A stretch of 64,000 nucleotides of DNA from Devosia sp. (GCF_024707125.1 NZ_JANQAH010000009.1:744001-808000); one strand, 5' to 3'. Positions 31,630-40,904 are shown, counted from the first letter of the stretch. Notes: generated from the sequence alone by a model not told the origin. Made by a program: numbers and translations.

Positions 31630-32373
31630 ATGTCCCCGCTGCTCTTTGCCATTATCGCCCTAGCCACTTTCTGCACCTCGATCCTGTCGGGGATTTTCGG
31701 CATGGCCGGTGGAATGATTCTGCTGGCGGCACTGATGACTGTGCTGCCAGTGGCGACGGCCATTGCGGTGCAGGGGGTAATCCAGCTTGTTGCCAATGGC
31801 TCGCGCGCCATTTTCTCCCGCCAATATATCGACTGGCGGATTCTCGGGACCATCTGTCTGGGATTGATCACCGCGGCAACGCTGCTGTTCATCGTGCGCT
31901 ATACGCCCGATTTCATCACCGTCTGTATCGCCGTGGGGCTGATGCCGATCCTTGTCTGGATTCCCAAGGACTGGCTGGCGCTCGATGCCAGCAAGCCGCT
32001 GCACGGCTTTCTCTGCGGTTTCTTCGGGTCAGGGCTCAACCTTGCGGTGGGCGTTGCCGGACCGACCATCGACATCTTTTTCATTCGGACCGAGATGGAT
32101 CGCCGCACGGTCATTGCCACCAAGGCGGCAGCGCAGGTGCTTTCGCATGGCGCCAAGATCGTCTTTTATGGCGCTGTGGCTTCGGCTGTGGGTGTTGGTG
32201 ACTGGGCCATTGCCCTCATTGCCGCGCCCTTCGCCATTCTCGGCACCAATGTCGGCTACCGCATCCTGCAGCGGCTGACCGACGACAATTTCCGCAAATG
32301 GACGCGCTGGATCGTCACCGGCATCGGCCTTTTCTATCTTTCGCGTGGGTTGATGGCGTTGGCCGCTGGCTAA
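31630..32373 (+). CDS. TauE/SafE-family membrane transporter
   Basis: 247 residues from the ATG at 31630; an ATG at 31609 adds seven residues and its AGGGG is too close, so the start is uncertain. About eight membrane helices, with the family motif ILSGIFGMAGGMILLAAL near the N-terminus and its repeat GFFGSGLNLAVGVAGPTID in the second half. Members export sulfite or sulfoacetate, or move other organic anions. The LysR regulator 100 bases downstream on the same strand may control it. Confidence 0.85.
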   Translation: MSPLLFAIIALATFCTSILSGIFGMAGGMILLAALMTVLPVATAIAVQGVIQLVANGSRAIFSRQYIDWRILGTICLGLITAATLLFIVRYTPDFITVCIAVGLMPILVWIPKDWLALDASKPLHGFLCGFFGSGLNLAVGVAGPTIDIFFIRTEMDRRTVIATKAAAQVLSHGAKIVFYGAVASAVGVGDWAIALIAAPFAILGTNVGYRILQRLTDDNFRKWTRWIVTGIGLFYLSRGLMALAAG

Positions 32374-32473
32374 ACCCCTCATTTGCGGGCTTACGCACAA
32401 TCAAATGCCCAAAAATACGCCGAGTGGTTTTGAACTCCCGCAATCGCCCTCTATGGTGCGCGTGGGAGACGAC

Positions 32474-33385
32474 ATGGCACCTTTCGACAGCGTAACCGCG
32501 CGACTTATCCTGCTTTTGGCTGAAACGGGCTCGATCGGCCGCGCCGCCGAGCGCGAGGGGATCGCATCTTCGGCCGTCAGCCGGCGCGTGTCCGATCTCG
32601 AAGCGCGGCTGGGCGTGGTGCTGTTCGATCGTTCGGCGCAGGGCGTCAAATTGACCAGCGCCGGCGAGGCCTATGCCGAAGGCTGCCGCACGGTTCTGCG
32701 CTCGATTGCCGATCTCGATGCCGTCATGGCCGAATTTGGTTCGGGCCTGCGCGGGAGCTTGCGCCTCGCCTCGACCGGCTCGGCGCTGACCGGTCGCCTG
32801 CCGGAATTGCTTGCCCGCTATGCCCAGAAATTTCCGGGCATCGAAATCGCCATTGCCGAAATGGGCGCCGCCAAGGCACTCCTGGCGCTCGACGAGGGCC
32901 GGGCTGACGTGGCCATCGTTTCGGACAATTACGATTTTGCCCGTTTTGACATCAGGCCTTTCGAGGATGAACGGGTCTGGGTGCTGGCGCCGCCCGATCA
33001 CCCGCTGGCAAAGCAGATCGAGCCGCGCAAGGCGATCTCCTTCGATGCGGCGCTGCCCTATGCCATGGTCGGGGTGCATCATACCGGTTCGCTCGACCGC
33101 CTGCTTTCGGAGGCGGCGAATGCCAAGGGGCAAAAACTGACCGAAACGCTGCGGGTGGAAAGTTTTCCCGCGCTGGTGCGCATGGTCGAGGCCGGCTTTG
33201 GTATCGGCTTCCTGCGTTCGACGAGCCTGCATCTGCTCGCGGGCACCGACCTTGTCTGCGCGCCGCTGGCGGAAAGCTGGGCCATGCGGCAATTGCTGGT
33301 GGCGCGACGCAAGTCGAGCCCGCTCTCGGCGGCAATGAAGAGCTTTATTGCGCTCTGCGCCGAGACATACGCACCCTCCAGCTGA
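32474..33385 (+). CDS. LysR-family transcriptional regulator
   Basis: 303 residues from the ATG at 32474, which has GGGAG upstream and places the DNA-binding domain at the usual position. The helix-turn-helix reads TGSIGRAAEREGIASSAVSRRVSDLEARLG (first part about residues 18-37). It is followed by the signature LFDRSAQGVKLTSAG. The C-terminal periplasmic-binding-like effector domain covers about residues 90-295. Its neighbours suggest the TauE-type transporter as a target. Confidence 0.93.
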   Translation: MAPFDSVTARLILLLAETGSIGRAAEREGIASSAVSRRVSDLEARLGVVLFDRSAQGVKLTSAGEAYAEGCRTVLRSIADLDAVMAEFGSGLRGSLRLASTGSALTGRLPELLARYAQKFPGIEIAIAEMGAAKALLALDEGRADVAIVSDNYDFARFDIRPFEDERVWVLAPPDHPLAKQIEPRKAISFDAALPYAMVGVHHTGSLDRLLSEAANAKGQKLTETLRVESFPALVRMVEAGFGIGFLRSTSLHLLAGTDLVCAPLAESWAMRQLLVARRKSSPLSAAMKSFIALCAETYAPSS

Positions 33386-33449
33386 AACGTTTTCGCAACG
33401 GGCTGCGTAAACCACGCAAAATAAAAGCGATTCTAATCTGACAAAAGTC

Positions 33450-33464
33450 TGATTGGCTGCGTCA
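33450..33464. promoter_or_regulatory. TGA-N9-TCA iron-responsive-type box before the siderophore importer
   Basis: TGATTGGCTGCGTCA fits the IRO consensus (TGA, nine bases, TCA) bound by the iron repressor RirA in rhizobia. It lies about 65 bases upstream of the binding-protein gene. The motif is short, and chance occurrence in this interval is a few per cent. Confidence 0.35.
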
Positions 33465-33528
33465 TATTTTCCTTTGACTCGCCCAAATGTGCTGGCTAGG
33501 AACCTTGATAAGCGCTGTCAGGATTTCG

Positions 33529-34491
33529 ATGGCGTGTCCCTTGATGCAAACCGATTGGATCGTTCCCGTGACATCGCTTTTCCGCACCACTGCATTCGCC
33601 GCGGCCCTCTTTGCCAGTGCCGCTGTGCTCGCCCCTATGGCTTTTGCCCAGGACAAGGTGATCACCCATGCTCAGGGTGAAACCACGCTGACCGGCGTGC
33701 CGGCAAAAGTGCTGGTGCAGGACTGGGCCGTGTTCGACGATCTCAACGCTCTCGGCGTAACCGTTGCCGGCGTGCCGTCGTCCAACGCGCCGACCTATCT
33801 CGGCGACAAGATTCCGGCCGATGCAATCCAGATCGGTTCCCTGTTCGAGCCCGACTTTGAAGGCATTGCCGCTGCAGAAGCCGATGTCTATTTCATCGCT
33901 GCCCGGTCGCGCGAAGCCATCGGCACCTCCAAGGACATTCTGCCCACCATCGACCTTTCGGTCGACAACGGCTCCATCGTCGAAGGCGTCAAGAAGAACA
34001 TGACGACGCTCGGCGACATCTTTGGGCTCGAAGCCAAGGCAACCGAACTCAACGCCGCGCTCGACGCCAAGGTCGCTGAAGTGAAAGCTGCGGCCGAAGG
34101 CAAGGGCAATGCCCTGGTGCTCGTGACCAATGCCGGCAAGCTCGGCGTCTATGGCCCGGATTCGCGCGTCTCCTGGATCTACAACGAAGTGGGCATGCCC
34201 TCGGCGCTCGATGGCGTGAAGGACGGCGACCATGGTGGTGACTCCGTGTCGTTCGAATTCCTCCTCGAAGTGAACCCGGACTGGGTGTTCGTGGTCGACC
34301 GTGATGCCGGCACCGGCGAAAACGCTGGCGCTGCCCAGGCCCTGCTCGACAACGAACTCTTCAACCAGACGACGGCCGCCAAGGAAGGTCACATCGTCTA
34401 TGTCGATCCGCAGGCCTCCTACATCTCCATGCACGGCTACCAGGGCGTGCTGCTGCTGCTCGACCAGGTTCTGGCTGGGCTGAATAGCTAA
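33529..34491 (+). CDS. Ferric-siderophore ABC importer, periplasmic binding protein
   Basis: 320 residues from the ATG at 33529 (AGGA upstream); a GTG at 33568 would give a more ordinary signal peptide and is an alternative. The signal ends near MAFA-QDK. The mature protein is a class III binding protein of the FatB/YclQ type: TGVPAKVLVQDWAVFDDLNALG, then IGSLFEPDFEGIAAAEADVYFIA, and LLEVNPDWVFVVDRDAGTG. It begins a four-gene importer; a stem-loop follows its stop. Confidence 0.88.
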   Translation: MACPLMQTDWIVPVTSLFRTTAFAAALFASAAVLAPMAFAQDKVITHAQGETTLTGVPAKVLVQDWAVFDDLNALGVTVAGVPSSNAPTYLGDKIPADAIQIGSLFEPDFEGIAAAEADVYFIAARSREAIGTSKDILPTIDLSVDNGSIVEGVKKNMTTLGDIFGLEAKATELNAALDAKVAEVKAAAEGKGNALVLVTNAGKLGVYGPDSRVSWIYNEVGMPSALDGVKDGDHGGDSVSFEFLLEVNPDWVFVVDRDAGTGENAGAAQALLDNELFNQTTAAKEGHIVYVDPQASYISMHGYQGVLLLLDQVLAGLNS

Positions 34492-34501
34492 AGACTAAAC
34501 A

Positions 34502-34525
34502 GGTGGCCGGAGCGATCCGGCCACC
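34502..34525 (+). terminator. Stem-loop after the siderophore-binding-protein gene
   Basis: GGTGGCCGG and CCGGCCACC form a perfect 9-bp stem around AGCGAT, 10 bases past the stop. The following TTT run is short and the operon continues. It probably raises binding-protein mRNA over that of the permeases. Confidence 0.55.
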
Positions 34526-34546
34526 GGCTTTGCTTAAGGCCCCTCC

Positions 34547-35509
34547 TTGCGCATTCTGCTTCTTGCCTTTCTCGCGACGCTGATCCTGGCTTTCATCAGC
34601 CTCTTTGTCGGCGTCAGCGATGTGTCGCTGTCCGCTTTGCTGTCGGGCACGGCGGATGCGCGCGCTGTCGAAATCTTCTTCATCAGCCGCGTACCGCGCA
34701 CCCTGGCATTGATGCTGGCCGGCGCCTCCATGGCCATTGCCGGTCTCGTCATGCAGATGGTCGTGCGCAATCGCTTCGTCGAACCGTCCACAGCGGGGAC
34801 GAGTGAGTCGGCAGCTTTGGGTTTTCTGGTCGTTACGCTTCTGGCGCCTGAATGGCCGCTGATGGCCAAGATGGCGGTTTCGGCGCTCTTTGCGCTGGGC
34901 GGCACGGCCCTGTTCCTGCGCATCCTGCGCGCGGTACCGCTGCGCGATGTGCTGCTGGTGCCGCTGGTCGGCATCATGCTCGGCGGTGTCATCGGTGCGG
35001 TGAGCGCCTTCATTGCCTATCGCACCAATCTCATGGCCTCGCTGCTCGCCTGGAACATGGGCGATTTCTCGGGCGTCTTGCGCGGGCGCTATGAACTGCT
35101 CTGGCTCGGCCTTGCCGGAGGCATTCTCGCCTATATCGCGGCGGATCGCTTTACCGTTGCCGGCATGGGCAAGGATTTCACCACCAATCTCGGGCTCAAC
35201 TACAAGCGCGTCATGGTGCTGGGGCTGGTGATCGTTTCCGTGGTCAGCGCCGTAGTGCTGGTTTCTGTGGGCTCGATCCCGTTCCTGGGGCTGATCGTGC
35301 CCAATCTCGTCAGCCTCGTCGTCGGCGACAATATGCGTCGTACCGTGCCTTGGGTGGCGGTGGGTGGTGCTGGCTTTGTGCTCGCTTGCGATATTGTCGG
35401 GCGTTTGATCCGCTTCCCCTACGAAATCCCGATTGCCGTGGTCATGGGTGTCGTGGGTAGCGCCGTGTTCCTCTATCTCCTGCTGAGGACACCGCGCAAT
35501 GCAAGCTGA
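34547..35509 (+). CDS. Ferric-siderophore ABC importer permease (FecCD family), first subunit
   Basis: 320 residues from a TTG at 34547; AAGG lies 7 bases upstream and no better start exists. About nine or ten membrane helices. FecCD landmarks are RVPRTLALMLAGASMAIAGLVMQ, EPSTAGTSESAALGF, and the ATPase-contact region VSVGSIPFLGLIVPNLVSL. It overlaps the second permease by 11 bases and should pair with it, as in the FatD/FatC and YclN/YclO systems. Confidence 0.9.
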   Translation: MRILLLAFLATLILAFISLFVGVSDVSLSALLSGTADARAVEIFFISRVPRTLALMLAGASMAIAGLVMQMVVRNRFVEPSTAGTSESAALGFLVVTLLAPEWPLMAKMAVSALFALGGTALFLRILRAVPLRDVLLVPLVGIMLGGVIGAVSAFIAYRTNLMASLLAWNMGDFSGVLRGRYELLWLGLAGGILAYIAADRFTVAGMGKDFTTNLGLNYKRVMVLGLVIVSVVSAVVLVSVGSIPFLGLIVPNLVSLVVGDNMRRTVPWVAVGGAGFVLACDIVGRLIRFPYEIPIAVVMGVVGSAVFLYLLLRTPRNAS

Positions 35510-36488
35510 CCTGGCTCTCGACGTGGAAAAGAAACGGCTGTCGCGGCCGGCTTTGGTGCTGATCGCGCTTGGTGTTGCCGCGCTCGTTTCCATCGCGCTG
35601 TTCATGACGCTCGATGCCAAGGGGAGCTGGAGTTTCGTGCTCTCCTTCCGCGGCAAGAAACTGCTCTCGCTGGTGCTGGTCGCCTATTCGGTGGCGGTGT
35701 CGACGGTGTTGTTCCAGACGGTTACGAACAACCGCATCCTGACTCCCTCGATCATGGGGTTTGATGCGCTCTATGTGCTGATCAAGACGGCGGTCGTGTT
35801 CTTCTTCGGCGTTTCGGCGCTGGTGTCGATCGATAGCCAGATCCAGTTCGTCGTCGAACTCTTCGTCATGGTCGGCTTTTCCTTCCTGCTGTTCCGCTGG
35901 CTGTTTCTGGGCGAAGAGCGGAGCCTTCATCTGCTCGTGCTGGTCGGCATCGTCTTTGGCATTCTGTTCCGCAGTCTTTCCCAATTGATGCAGCGCATGC
36001 TCGATCCCGGCGCCTTCAATGTGTTGCAGGATACGCTGTTTGCTTCGTTCGCGACGACCGATCCGACCTTGCTTGGCATCGCGACTGTGATCGTTGCGAT
36101 CACCAGCTTTGTCGGCTGGCGGCTGATGCACACCTATGACGTGCTTTCGCTCGGGCGCGCGCAGGCGATCAATCTTGGGGTCGACTACAAGCGCACGGTC
36201 GCTGTTATTCTGGTGCTGGTCGCCATTCTGGTGTCGGTGTCGACGGCACTGGTGGGGCCCGTCACCTTCTTTGGCCTGCTCGTGGCGACGCTGGCGCATT
36301 CGCTGATCGGCAATTCCAAGCATCGCTATGTGCTGCCGGCCGCGGTCCTGCTCGGTATCATTGCGCTTGTCGGCGGGCAGACCCTGCTGGAGCGCGTCTT
36401 TGCCTTCGATACGGCCCTGTCCATTATCATCGAGTTTCTGGGCGGCCTCGTTTTCATTGTCCTGGTGCTGCGGAGATCGGCCCGATGA
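35499..36488 (+). CDS. Ferric-siderophore ABC importer permease (FecCD family), second subunit
   Basis: 329 residues, starting inside the end of the first permease. The first 24 residues are cytoplasmic. The first helices carry VSIALFMTLDAKGSW and LVAYSVAVSTVLFQTVTNN. ILTPSIMGFDALYVL replaces the usual G-x-x-x-G-A-x-x-A pattern, as in FatC/YclO-type subunits. FFGLLVATLAHSLIG is the ATPase-contact region. The stop overlaps the ATPase start (ATGA). Confidence 0.9.
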   Translation: MQADLALDVEKKRLSRPALVLIALGVAALVSIALFMTLDAKGSWSFVLSFRGKKLLSLVLVAYSVAVSTVLFQTVTNNRILTPSIMGFDALYVLIKTAVVFFFGVSALVSIDSQIQFVVELFVMVGFSFLLFRWLFLGEERSLHLLVLVGIVFGILFRSLSQLMQRMLDPGAFNVLQDTLFASFATTDPTLLGIATVIVAITSFVGWRLMHTYDVLSLGRAQAINLGVDYKRTVAVILVLVAILVSVSTALVGPVTFFGLLVATLAHSLIGNSKHRYVLPAAVLLGIIALVGGQTLLERVFAFDTALSIIIEFLGGLVFIVLVLRRSAR

Positions 36489-37243
36489 TCATCACCTCCG
36501 ATGTCAGCAAATCCTATGGCGAAAGCACTGTTGTCGACGGCGTGTCGCTGAGCCTGCCCAAGGGCGGCATCACCTCCATCATCGGGCCCAATGGCGCGGG
36601 GAAATCGACGCTGCTCTCCATGGTCAGCCGCTTGATGGCGATGGACAAGGGCTCGGTGACCGTCGACGGGCTCGATGTCAGCAAGACCCCCGGCGATGTG
36701 CTGGCGCGGCGGCTTTCGATCCTGCGGCAAGACAATCACATGACCGCGCGCCTGACGGTGCACGATCTCGTCTCCTTCGGGCGCTATCCCTATTCCAAGG
36801 GGCGGCTCAATGCCGACGACAAGGTGCATATCGATGAAGCCATCGGCTATCTCGATCTCACCGCCCTGTCGGGGCGGTTTCTCGACGAGCTTTCGGGCGG
36901 GCAGCGGCAGCGGGCTTTTGTGGCCATGGTGCTGTGCCAGGACACGGACTATGTGCTGCTCGACGAGCCGCTCAACAATCTCGACATGAAGCATGCCATG
37001 GGCATGATGAAGCTGTTGCAGCGGGCGGCGAGCGAATTGGGCAAGACCGTCGTGCTGGTGCTGCACGACATCAATTTCGCCTCCTGGTACTCCACCCACA
37101 TCGTCGCCATGAAGCATGGCAAGGTGGCGGCGCAAGGGTCGGTAGGTGAAATGATCCGGCCCGACGTGCTTTCTTCCATTTATGAAATGGATATCAAGGT
37201 GCATGAAATCGGCGGGCAGCTGATCAGCGTTTACTACGGCTGA
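36485..37243 (+). CDS. Ferric-siderophore ABC importer ATPase (FepC/YclP type)
   Basis: 252 residues. Walker A IGPNGAGKSTLL (about residues 34-45), Q-loop LRQDNHMTARLTVHDLVSFG, signature LSGGQRQRAFVAM, Walker B VLLDEPLNNLD and the switch His in LVLHDINFAS are all present. It completes the binding protein, two permeases and ATPase set. No outer-membrane TonB receptor is nearby. Its last seven codons lie in the first copy of a 27-bp tandem palindromic repeat. Confidence 0.95.
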   Translation: MIITSDVSKSYGESTVVDGVSLSLPKGGITSIIGPNGAGKSTLLSMVSRLMAMDKGSVTVDGLDVSKTPGDVLARRLSILRQDNHMTARLTVHDLVSFGRYPYSKGRLNADDKVHIDEAIGYLDLTALSGRFLDELSGGQRQRAFVAMVLCQDTDYVLLDEPLNNLDMKHAMGMMKLLQRAASELGKTVVLVLHDINFASWYSTHIVAMKHGKVAAQGSVGEMIRPDVLSSIYEMDIKVHEIGGQLISVYYG

Positions 37244-37302
37244 TCCGAGATCAGCGTTTACTACGGCTGATCCGAGATCAGCGCTTATTGCGGCTGATCG
37301 AC
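37222..37302. repeat. Three tandem copies of a 27-bp palindromic unit at a convergent gene junction
   Basis: Units at 37222-37248, 37249-37275 and 37276-37302. The first two are identical; the third differs at a few positions. Each begins GATCAGC and ends near GCTGATC, so each can fold into a hairpin. Copy 1 holds the end of the siderophore ATPase gene and copy 3 the end of the convergent GGDEF gene. They are too few and lack spacers, so this is not a CRISPR. Confidence 0.9.
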
Positions 37303-39027
37303 GGTCATTTCCGCAAAGCACACGACCTGGCCGCGACCGCCGGCCTTGGCCGCATAGCAGGCAGCATCGGCCTCGCCGAGATAGCCAAGGCCCGATTCCG
37401 AGCGCGATTTTATGACGGTGACGCCAATGCTGGCGCCGATCCGATAGAGGCGGCCATTCCAGGAAAAGGCGAGCGAGGCGATGGCGCGCACGATCTTTTC
37501 GGCCACCTTGCGGCCATTGGCGAGCGGGCAGTCTTCCAGCAAGACGGCGAATTCGTCGCCGCCGAGGCGCGCCGCGAGATCGTGGCCGCGACAGGCGCCG
37601 CGAATGGTTTCAGCCACCTGCTTGAGGAGCGCATCGCCCGCGGCATGGCCAGCCGTGTCATTGACAGGCTTGAACCGGTCGAGATCGACATAGAGGAGGC
37701 AATGCTGCCGCTGCCCATCGCGCGCCGAGGTCATGGCGGTGCTCATGGCGCGATCAAAGGCGGCGCGATTGGGCAGGCCCGTGAGCACGTCGTGGCTGGC
37801 GGAGTGGACGAGCTGGCGCTGCAGGGCGCGGCTCTGGGTAATATCCTGGAAGACGAGGACTGCACCCGAAACCTTGCCATCGGGCGTGGTGACGGGCGAG
37901 GCGGAACAGCGGATGTCGCGGGCCTGGCCATCGCGCGACACGAGGACCACTTCGTCTTCCACTTCCATGGCCTGTCGATGGGTGAGGCAAGCGACCGCCG
38001 GGCAGGGCGCCGCCTCATTGGAATGGGCATGGCGGAGAGGAAAGACGGCCTCGGCTAAAAGACCCTTGGCCTCGGCGGCGGAAAAGCCGGTAAAGCGTTC
38101 GGCGGCGGGATTGATGAAGGTCACGCGGCCTTCGCCGTCGGTGGCGATCATGCCATCGGCAATGGCTTCGAGGGTAACGCGCAGGCGCTCCTTTTCGGCC
38201 GCCAGCTCCTGCTCCACGGTTTTCAGATAGGTAATGTCGGTATCGGTACCGATGGTGCGCAGCGGCTCGCCGCCCTCGTCCCATTCGACCGGGCGGCCGC
38301 GGCTGAGAATCCAGATATAGCGGCCGTCGCGGGTCAGCTCGCGATATTCAAGCGCGTCGAAACTATTGTCGCCCTGATCCTGCCGGTGGACATTGGCCAT
38401 GACATGGGGGCGATCCTCGGGGTGGATGCGCTGCAGCCACTTGACCTGATCGCCATCGACCTCTTCGTCGGCCGGAATGCCGCGCATCTTTCGCCACATG
38501 CGCGAATAGAACATCGTATCCCTGCGGATATCGTGATCCCAGACACCCTGCCTTGCACCTTCGAGCGCGTGGTTCCAGCGACTTTCCGAATAGGCGAGGG
38601 CCTCTTCAGCACGCTTCTGCAATTCTATGCTGGTGACCTGCAGGATCAGGCAATCGGGATGGCCGTCATCGTCCGTCGAGAGGGCGGCGGCGAGCATGAC
38701 CCAGATCGGGTGCCCATCGGCATGGATCAGGCGATGTTCGCCGCGATAATGGGCGGCTTCGCCGCGCGCGAGGCGCACCAGATGTTGCCGCGCCGCGCCG
38801 GTATCGTCGGGGTGGATGAGGCCAAAACCATCGAGATTGTGACCGACCTCAAATTTGTGGCCGAGTAGGCGGGTAAAGGCGGGATTGAGATAGCGCACCG
38901 CGCCATCGAGCCCGGTAACCAGCATGCCGACCGGCGCGATTTCGGCAAGGCGCGACAGCACCGGCACGGCGCGCTGGGTGCGCCGTGGCCGTGTCACGCG
39001 CCGTTGCGCAACGCGCACGAGGCTCAT
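37285..39027 (-). CDS. PAS-GGDEF diguanylate cyclase
   Basis: 580 residues. Three PAS-type sensor segments (about residues 25-135, 150-265 and 285-400) precede a GGDEF domain (about 410-575). The active-site loop is LGGDEFAVLLED, and an RxxD inhibitory site (RGHD) lies five residues before it, so an active, product-inhibited cyclase is expected. No membrane helix, so cytoplasmic. DITYLKTVEQELAAEKERL is the linker after the second PAS. Four bases separate the TIM-barrel gene's stop from this start on the same strand. Confidence 0.93.
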   Translation of the reverse strand: MSLVRVAQRRVTRPRRTQRAVPVLSRLAEIAPVGMLVTGLDGAVRYLNPAFTRLLGHKFEVGHNLDGFGLIHPDDTGAARQHLVRLARGEAAHYRGEHRLIHADGHPIWVMLAAALSTDDDGHPDCLILQVTSIELQKRAEEALAYSESRWNHALEGARQGVWDHDIRRDTMFYSRMWRKMRGIPADEEVDGDQVKWLQRIHPEDRPHVMANVHRQDQGDNSFDALEYRELTRDGRYIWILSRGRPVEWDEGGEPLRTIGTDTDITYLKTVEQELAAEKERLRVTLEAIADGMIATDGEGRVTFINPAAERFTGFSAAEAKGLLAEAVFPLRHAHSNEAAPCPAVACLTHRQAMEVEDEVVLVSRDGQARDIRCSASPVTTPDGKVSGAVLVFQDITQSRALQRQLVHSASHDVLTGLPNRAAFDRAMSTAMTSARDGQRQHCLLYVDLDRFKPVNDTAGHAAGDALLKQVAETIRGACRGHDLAARLGGDEFAVLLEDCPLANGRKVAEKIVRAIASLAFSWNGRLYRIGASIGVTVIKSRSESGLGYLGEADAACYAAKAGGRGQVVCFAEMTVDQPQ

Positions 39028-39031
39028 GCCA

Positions 39032-39865
39032 TCAAACCTCGATGAGCGAGAGGATGAAATCGCGTTCGAGCGCCAGGCCCGCCCATTCGTGCGGCTGGTC
39101 GGCGTCGAAGATCAGCGTGTATGGGCCCCTGTAGCCGGCCTCTTCGGCCGCCCCGACGCAGGCGCCGTAATCGGCCTCGTCGAGCTGGCCACCGACAAAG
39201 CTCGCCTTGGCGTGGCAGAGTTCGGCGCGAGCAAAGATTGAGGCGAGATCCTCGTACTTGCTGTCGCCGCCCCAATTGCCGAAATCGCCCAAAAGGCCGA
39301 CCTTGCCTTCGAGCCGATCGAGCACTTCGTGCACGGTTTCCGGCGTCGAAAGCAGGTCGAACCAGTTTTCTGTCACCAGCCGCACCGATGATCCGGCATT
39401 GCCGGCGGCGAGGCGTTTGAGCGCAGCGACGGAGTGGTCGATATTGGCCCTGGTGGGCTTTTGCTTGCCGGCAATGATGCGGGCATTTTCGGCGCCGAGT
39501 TCATTGGCAACGTCGAGCCAGCCGGCAATCCAGGCTTCGTCACGGGCGCCATTCTCGGGATGGGTGATGTCCCCGGCGTCGATCAGCAGCGTCTGCAATG
39601 TCACTTCCGAGACCTTCAGCTGGTCCTTCAGTTCGGCCAGATAGATGGAGTCGCGGCTGCGCATGTGGAAGGAGACGATCTCCACCCGGTGATAGCCATG
39701 ATTGGCGAGCACCGAGGGTAGGCCAAGCAGCGACTCGCTGCCTTCTCCATAGGTGTCATCGCCCGGTCCAATGGCGCTGGTGGTCAAATCATGCGGATAG
39801 GTCGTGCCCAAAAGGCGATGCAACGACCAGGTGGAGACCGCGATGCGGTCAGCACTCTGGGCCAT
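39032..39865 (-). CDS. Sugar phosphate isomerase/epimerase-type TIM-barrel protein
   Basis: 277 residues from the ATG at 39865, chosen for GGGGAGAG upstream and a normal start (MAQSADRIAVSTWSLHRLLG). The xylose-isomerase-like/AP-endonuclease-2 barrel is recognisable by VSTWSLHR, YHRVEIVSFHM, LLIDAGDI, RLVTENW, GLLGDFGNWGG (metal-site Asp) and CHAKASF. Such enzymes isomerise or epimerise sugars or inositol derivatives. Upstream of the GGDEF gene and downstream of a 208-base intergenic gap. Confidence 0.8.
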   Translation of the reverse strand: MAQSADRIAVSTWSLHRLLGTTYPHDLTTSAIGPGDDTYGEGSESLLGLPSVLANHGYHRVEIVSFHMRSRDSIYLAELKDQLKVSEVTLQTLLIDAGDITHPENGARDEAWIAGWLDVANELGAENARIIAGKQKPTRANIDHSVAALKRLAAGNAGSSVRLVTENWFDLLSTPETVHEVLDRLEGKVGLLGDFGNWGGDSKYEDLASIFARAELCHAKASFVGGQLDEADYGACVGAAEEAGYRGPYTLIFDADQPHEWAGLALERDFILSLIEV

Positions 39866-40073
39866 AAAGTCTCTCCCCAATTCCTCCTTGTGCAGAATCT
39901 CACGCACTTGGAGGGGCTGCAATACAATTTGTTATAGCGACAAACGATTAGGGTCGGCGACGTTCACCTGACACTCGCCTGCAAACGCCAGCGCTCACGT
40001 ACCAACGTACGCTCCGCTCGGGTTCTCGCAAGCCGCCATTTTCGGCTGAGCGTCAGGTCAGCGTCATCCGACC

Positions 40074-40904
40074 CTACGCCACGCGATAGATGCGCTCGGC
40101 ATTGCGGGAAAAGAGCTTTTCCTGGTTCTCGGTGGTTTCGCCCGCAACAATCTCGCGTGCCGCTTCGACCCAGCGGGTGAGCGAGCCGGTAAGGGTGACG
40201 ACCGGATGGTCTGAACCCCAGACGACGCGGTCCCACCCAAAACTGCCGATGACATGCTCGACATAGGGGCGCAGGGTTTCATGGGTCCAGTCCGGATCGC
40301 AGTGGTTCACGATGCCCGAAACCTTGCCCATGACATTGGGCAGGGCGGCGACTTGCTTGAGACTCTGCCGCCATGGGTCGAGGCCAATGCCATTGATGTC
40401 AGGATTGCCGCAATGGTCGAGGATGAAGGTCACTTCTGGCACGCGTTGCGCCAGCGCGACGCCGAGATGCAACTGATCGGCGCGAAGGCAGATGTCGAAG
40501 GTGAGGCCGTGCTGGGCGAGAAGCCGCAGATTGTCCGCGAAGAGTTGGGGTTCGCTGACATCGTCCGGCACTTCGTGGAGAATGCGGCGCAGGCCTCTTA
40601 TCCGGCCTTTTCCAACAGCGAGCAGTTTTTCGAGCTGGGCCGGAAAATCGGGATTTTCGGGACGGCAGGCGGCGATGGCGCCGGTGATGCCGGGGAGGCC
40701 GAAGACGAATTCGGTCTCGGCCAAAATATCGGCTTCGGCGACGTCCACCTCCATATGGAGCGCGGCTTCGATGCCCAGTGGCTTTGCCTCGGCCCAATAG
40801 GCCTCCACGCTCCACGGCTTGTTGATGGCCGGAGCATTGCCGAGCCAGGGATAGGAAAGCCGGTCGGGATAGATGAGGTGAAGGTGGGTGTCGATAATGC
40901 GCAT
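40074..40904 (-). CDS. Amidohydrolase-family protein (L-fuconolactonase-like)
   Basis: 276 residues with GGAGG before the ATG. A metal-dependent TIM-barrel hydrolase of the amidohydrolase-2 group: MRIIDTHLHLIYPD at the start (H-x-H metal ligands), FILDHCGNPDING (His), and WGSDHPV (Asp, His). The closest named relatives are L-fuconolactonase and other sugar-lactone hydrolases. A role in sugar acid catabolism with the adjacent isomerase-like gene is plausible but unproven. Confidence 0.85.
   Translation of the reverse strand: MRIIDTHLHLIYPDRLSYPWLGNAPAINKPWSVEAYWAEAKPLGIEAALHMEVDVAEADILAETEFVFGLPGITGAIAACRPENPDFPAQLEKLLAVGKGRIRGLRRILHEVPDDVSEPQLFADNLRLLAQHGLTFDICLRADQLHLGVALAQRVPEVTFILDHCGNPDINGIGLDPWRQSLKQVAALPNVMGKVSGIVNHCDPDWTHETLRPYVEHVIGSFGWDRVVWGSDHPVVTLTGSLTRWVEAAREIVAGETTENQEKLFSRNAERIYRVA

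Noticed and set aside
33431..33447. An Irr-type ICE box upstream of the siderophore genes
   Set aside because: Only the right half (TTCTAAT) resembles the consensus; the left half matches at about 3 of 7 positions.
37222..37302. Tandem repeat considered as a minimal CRISPR array
   Set aside because: Units are directly adjacent with no spacers, and no cas gene is present in the window.
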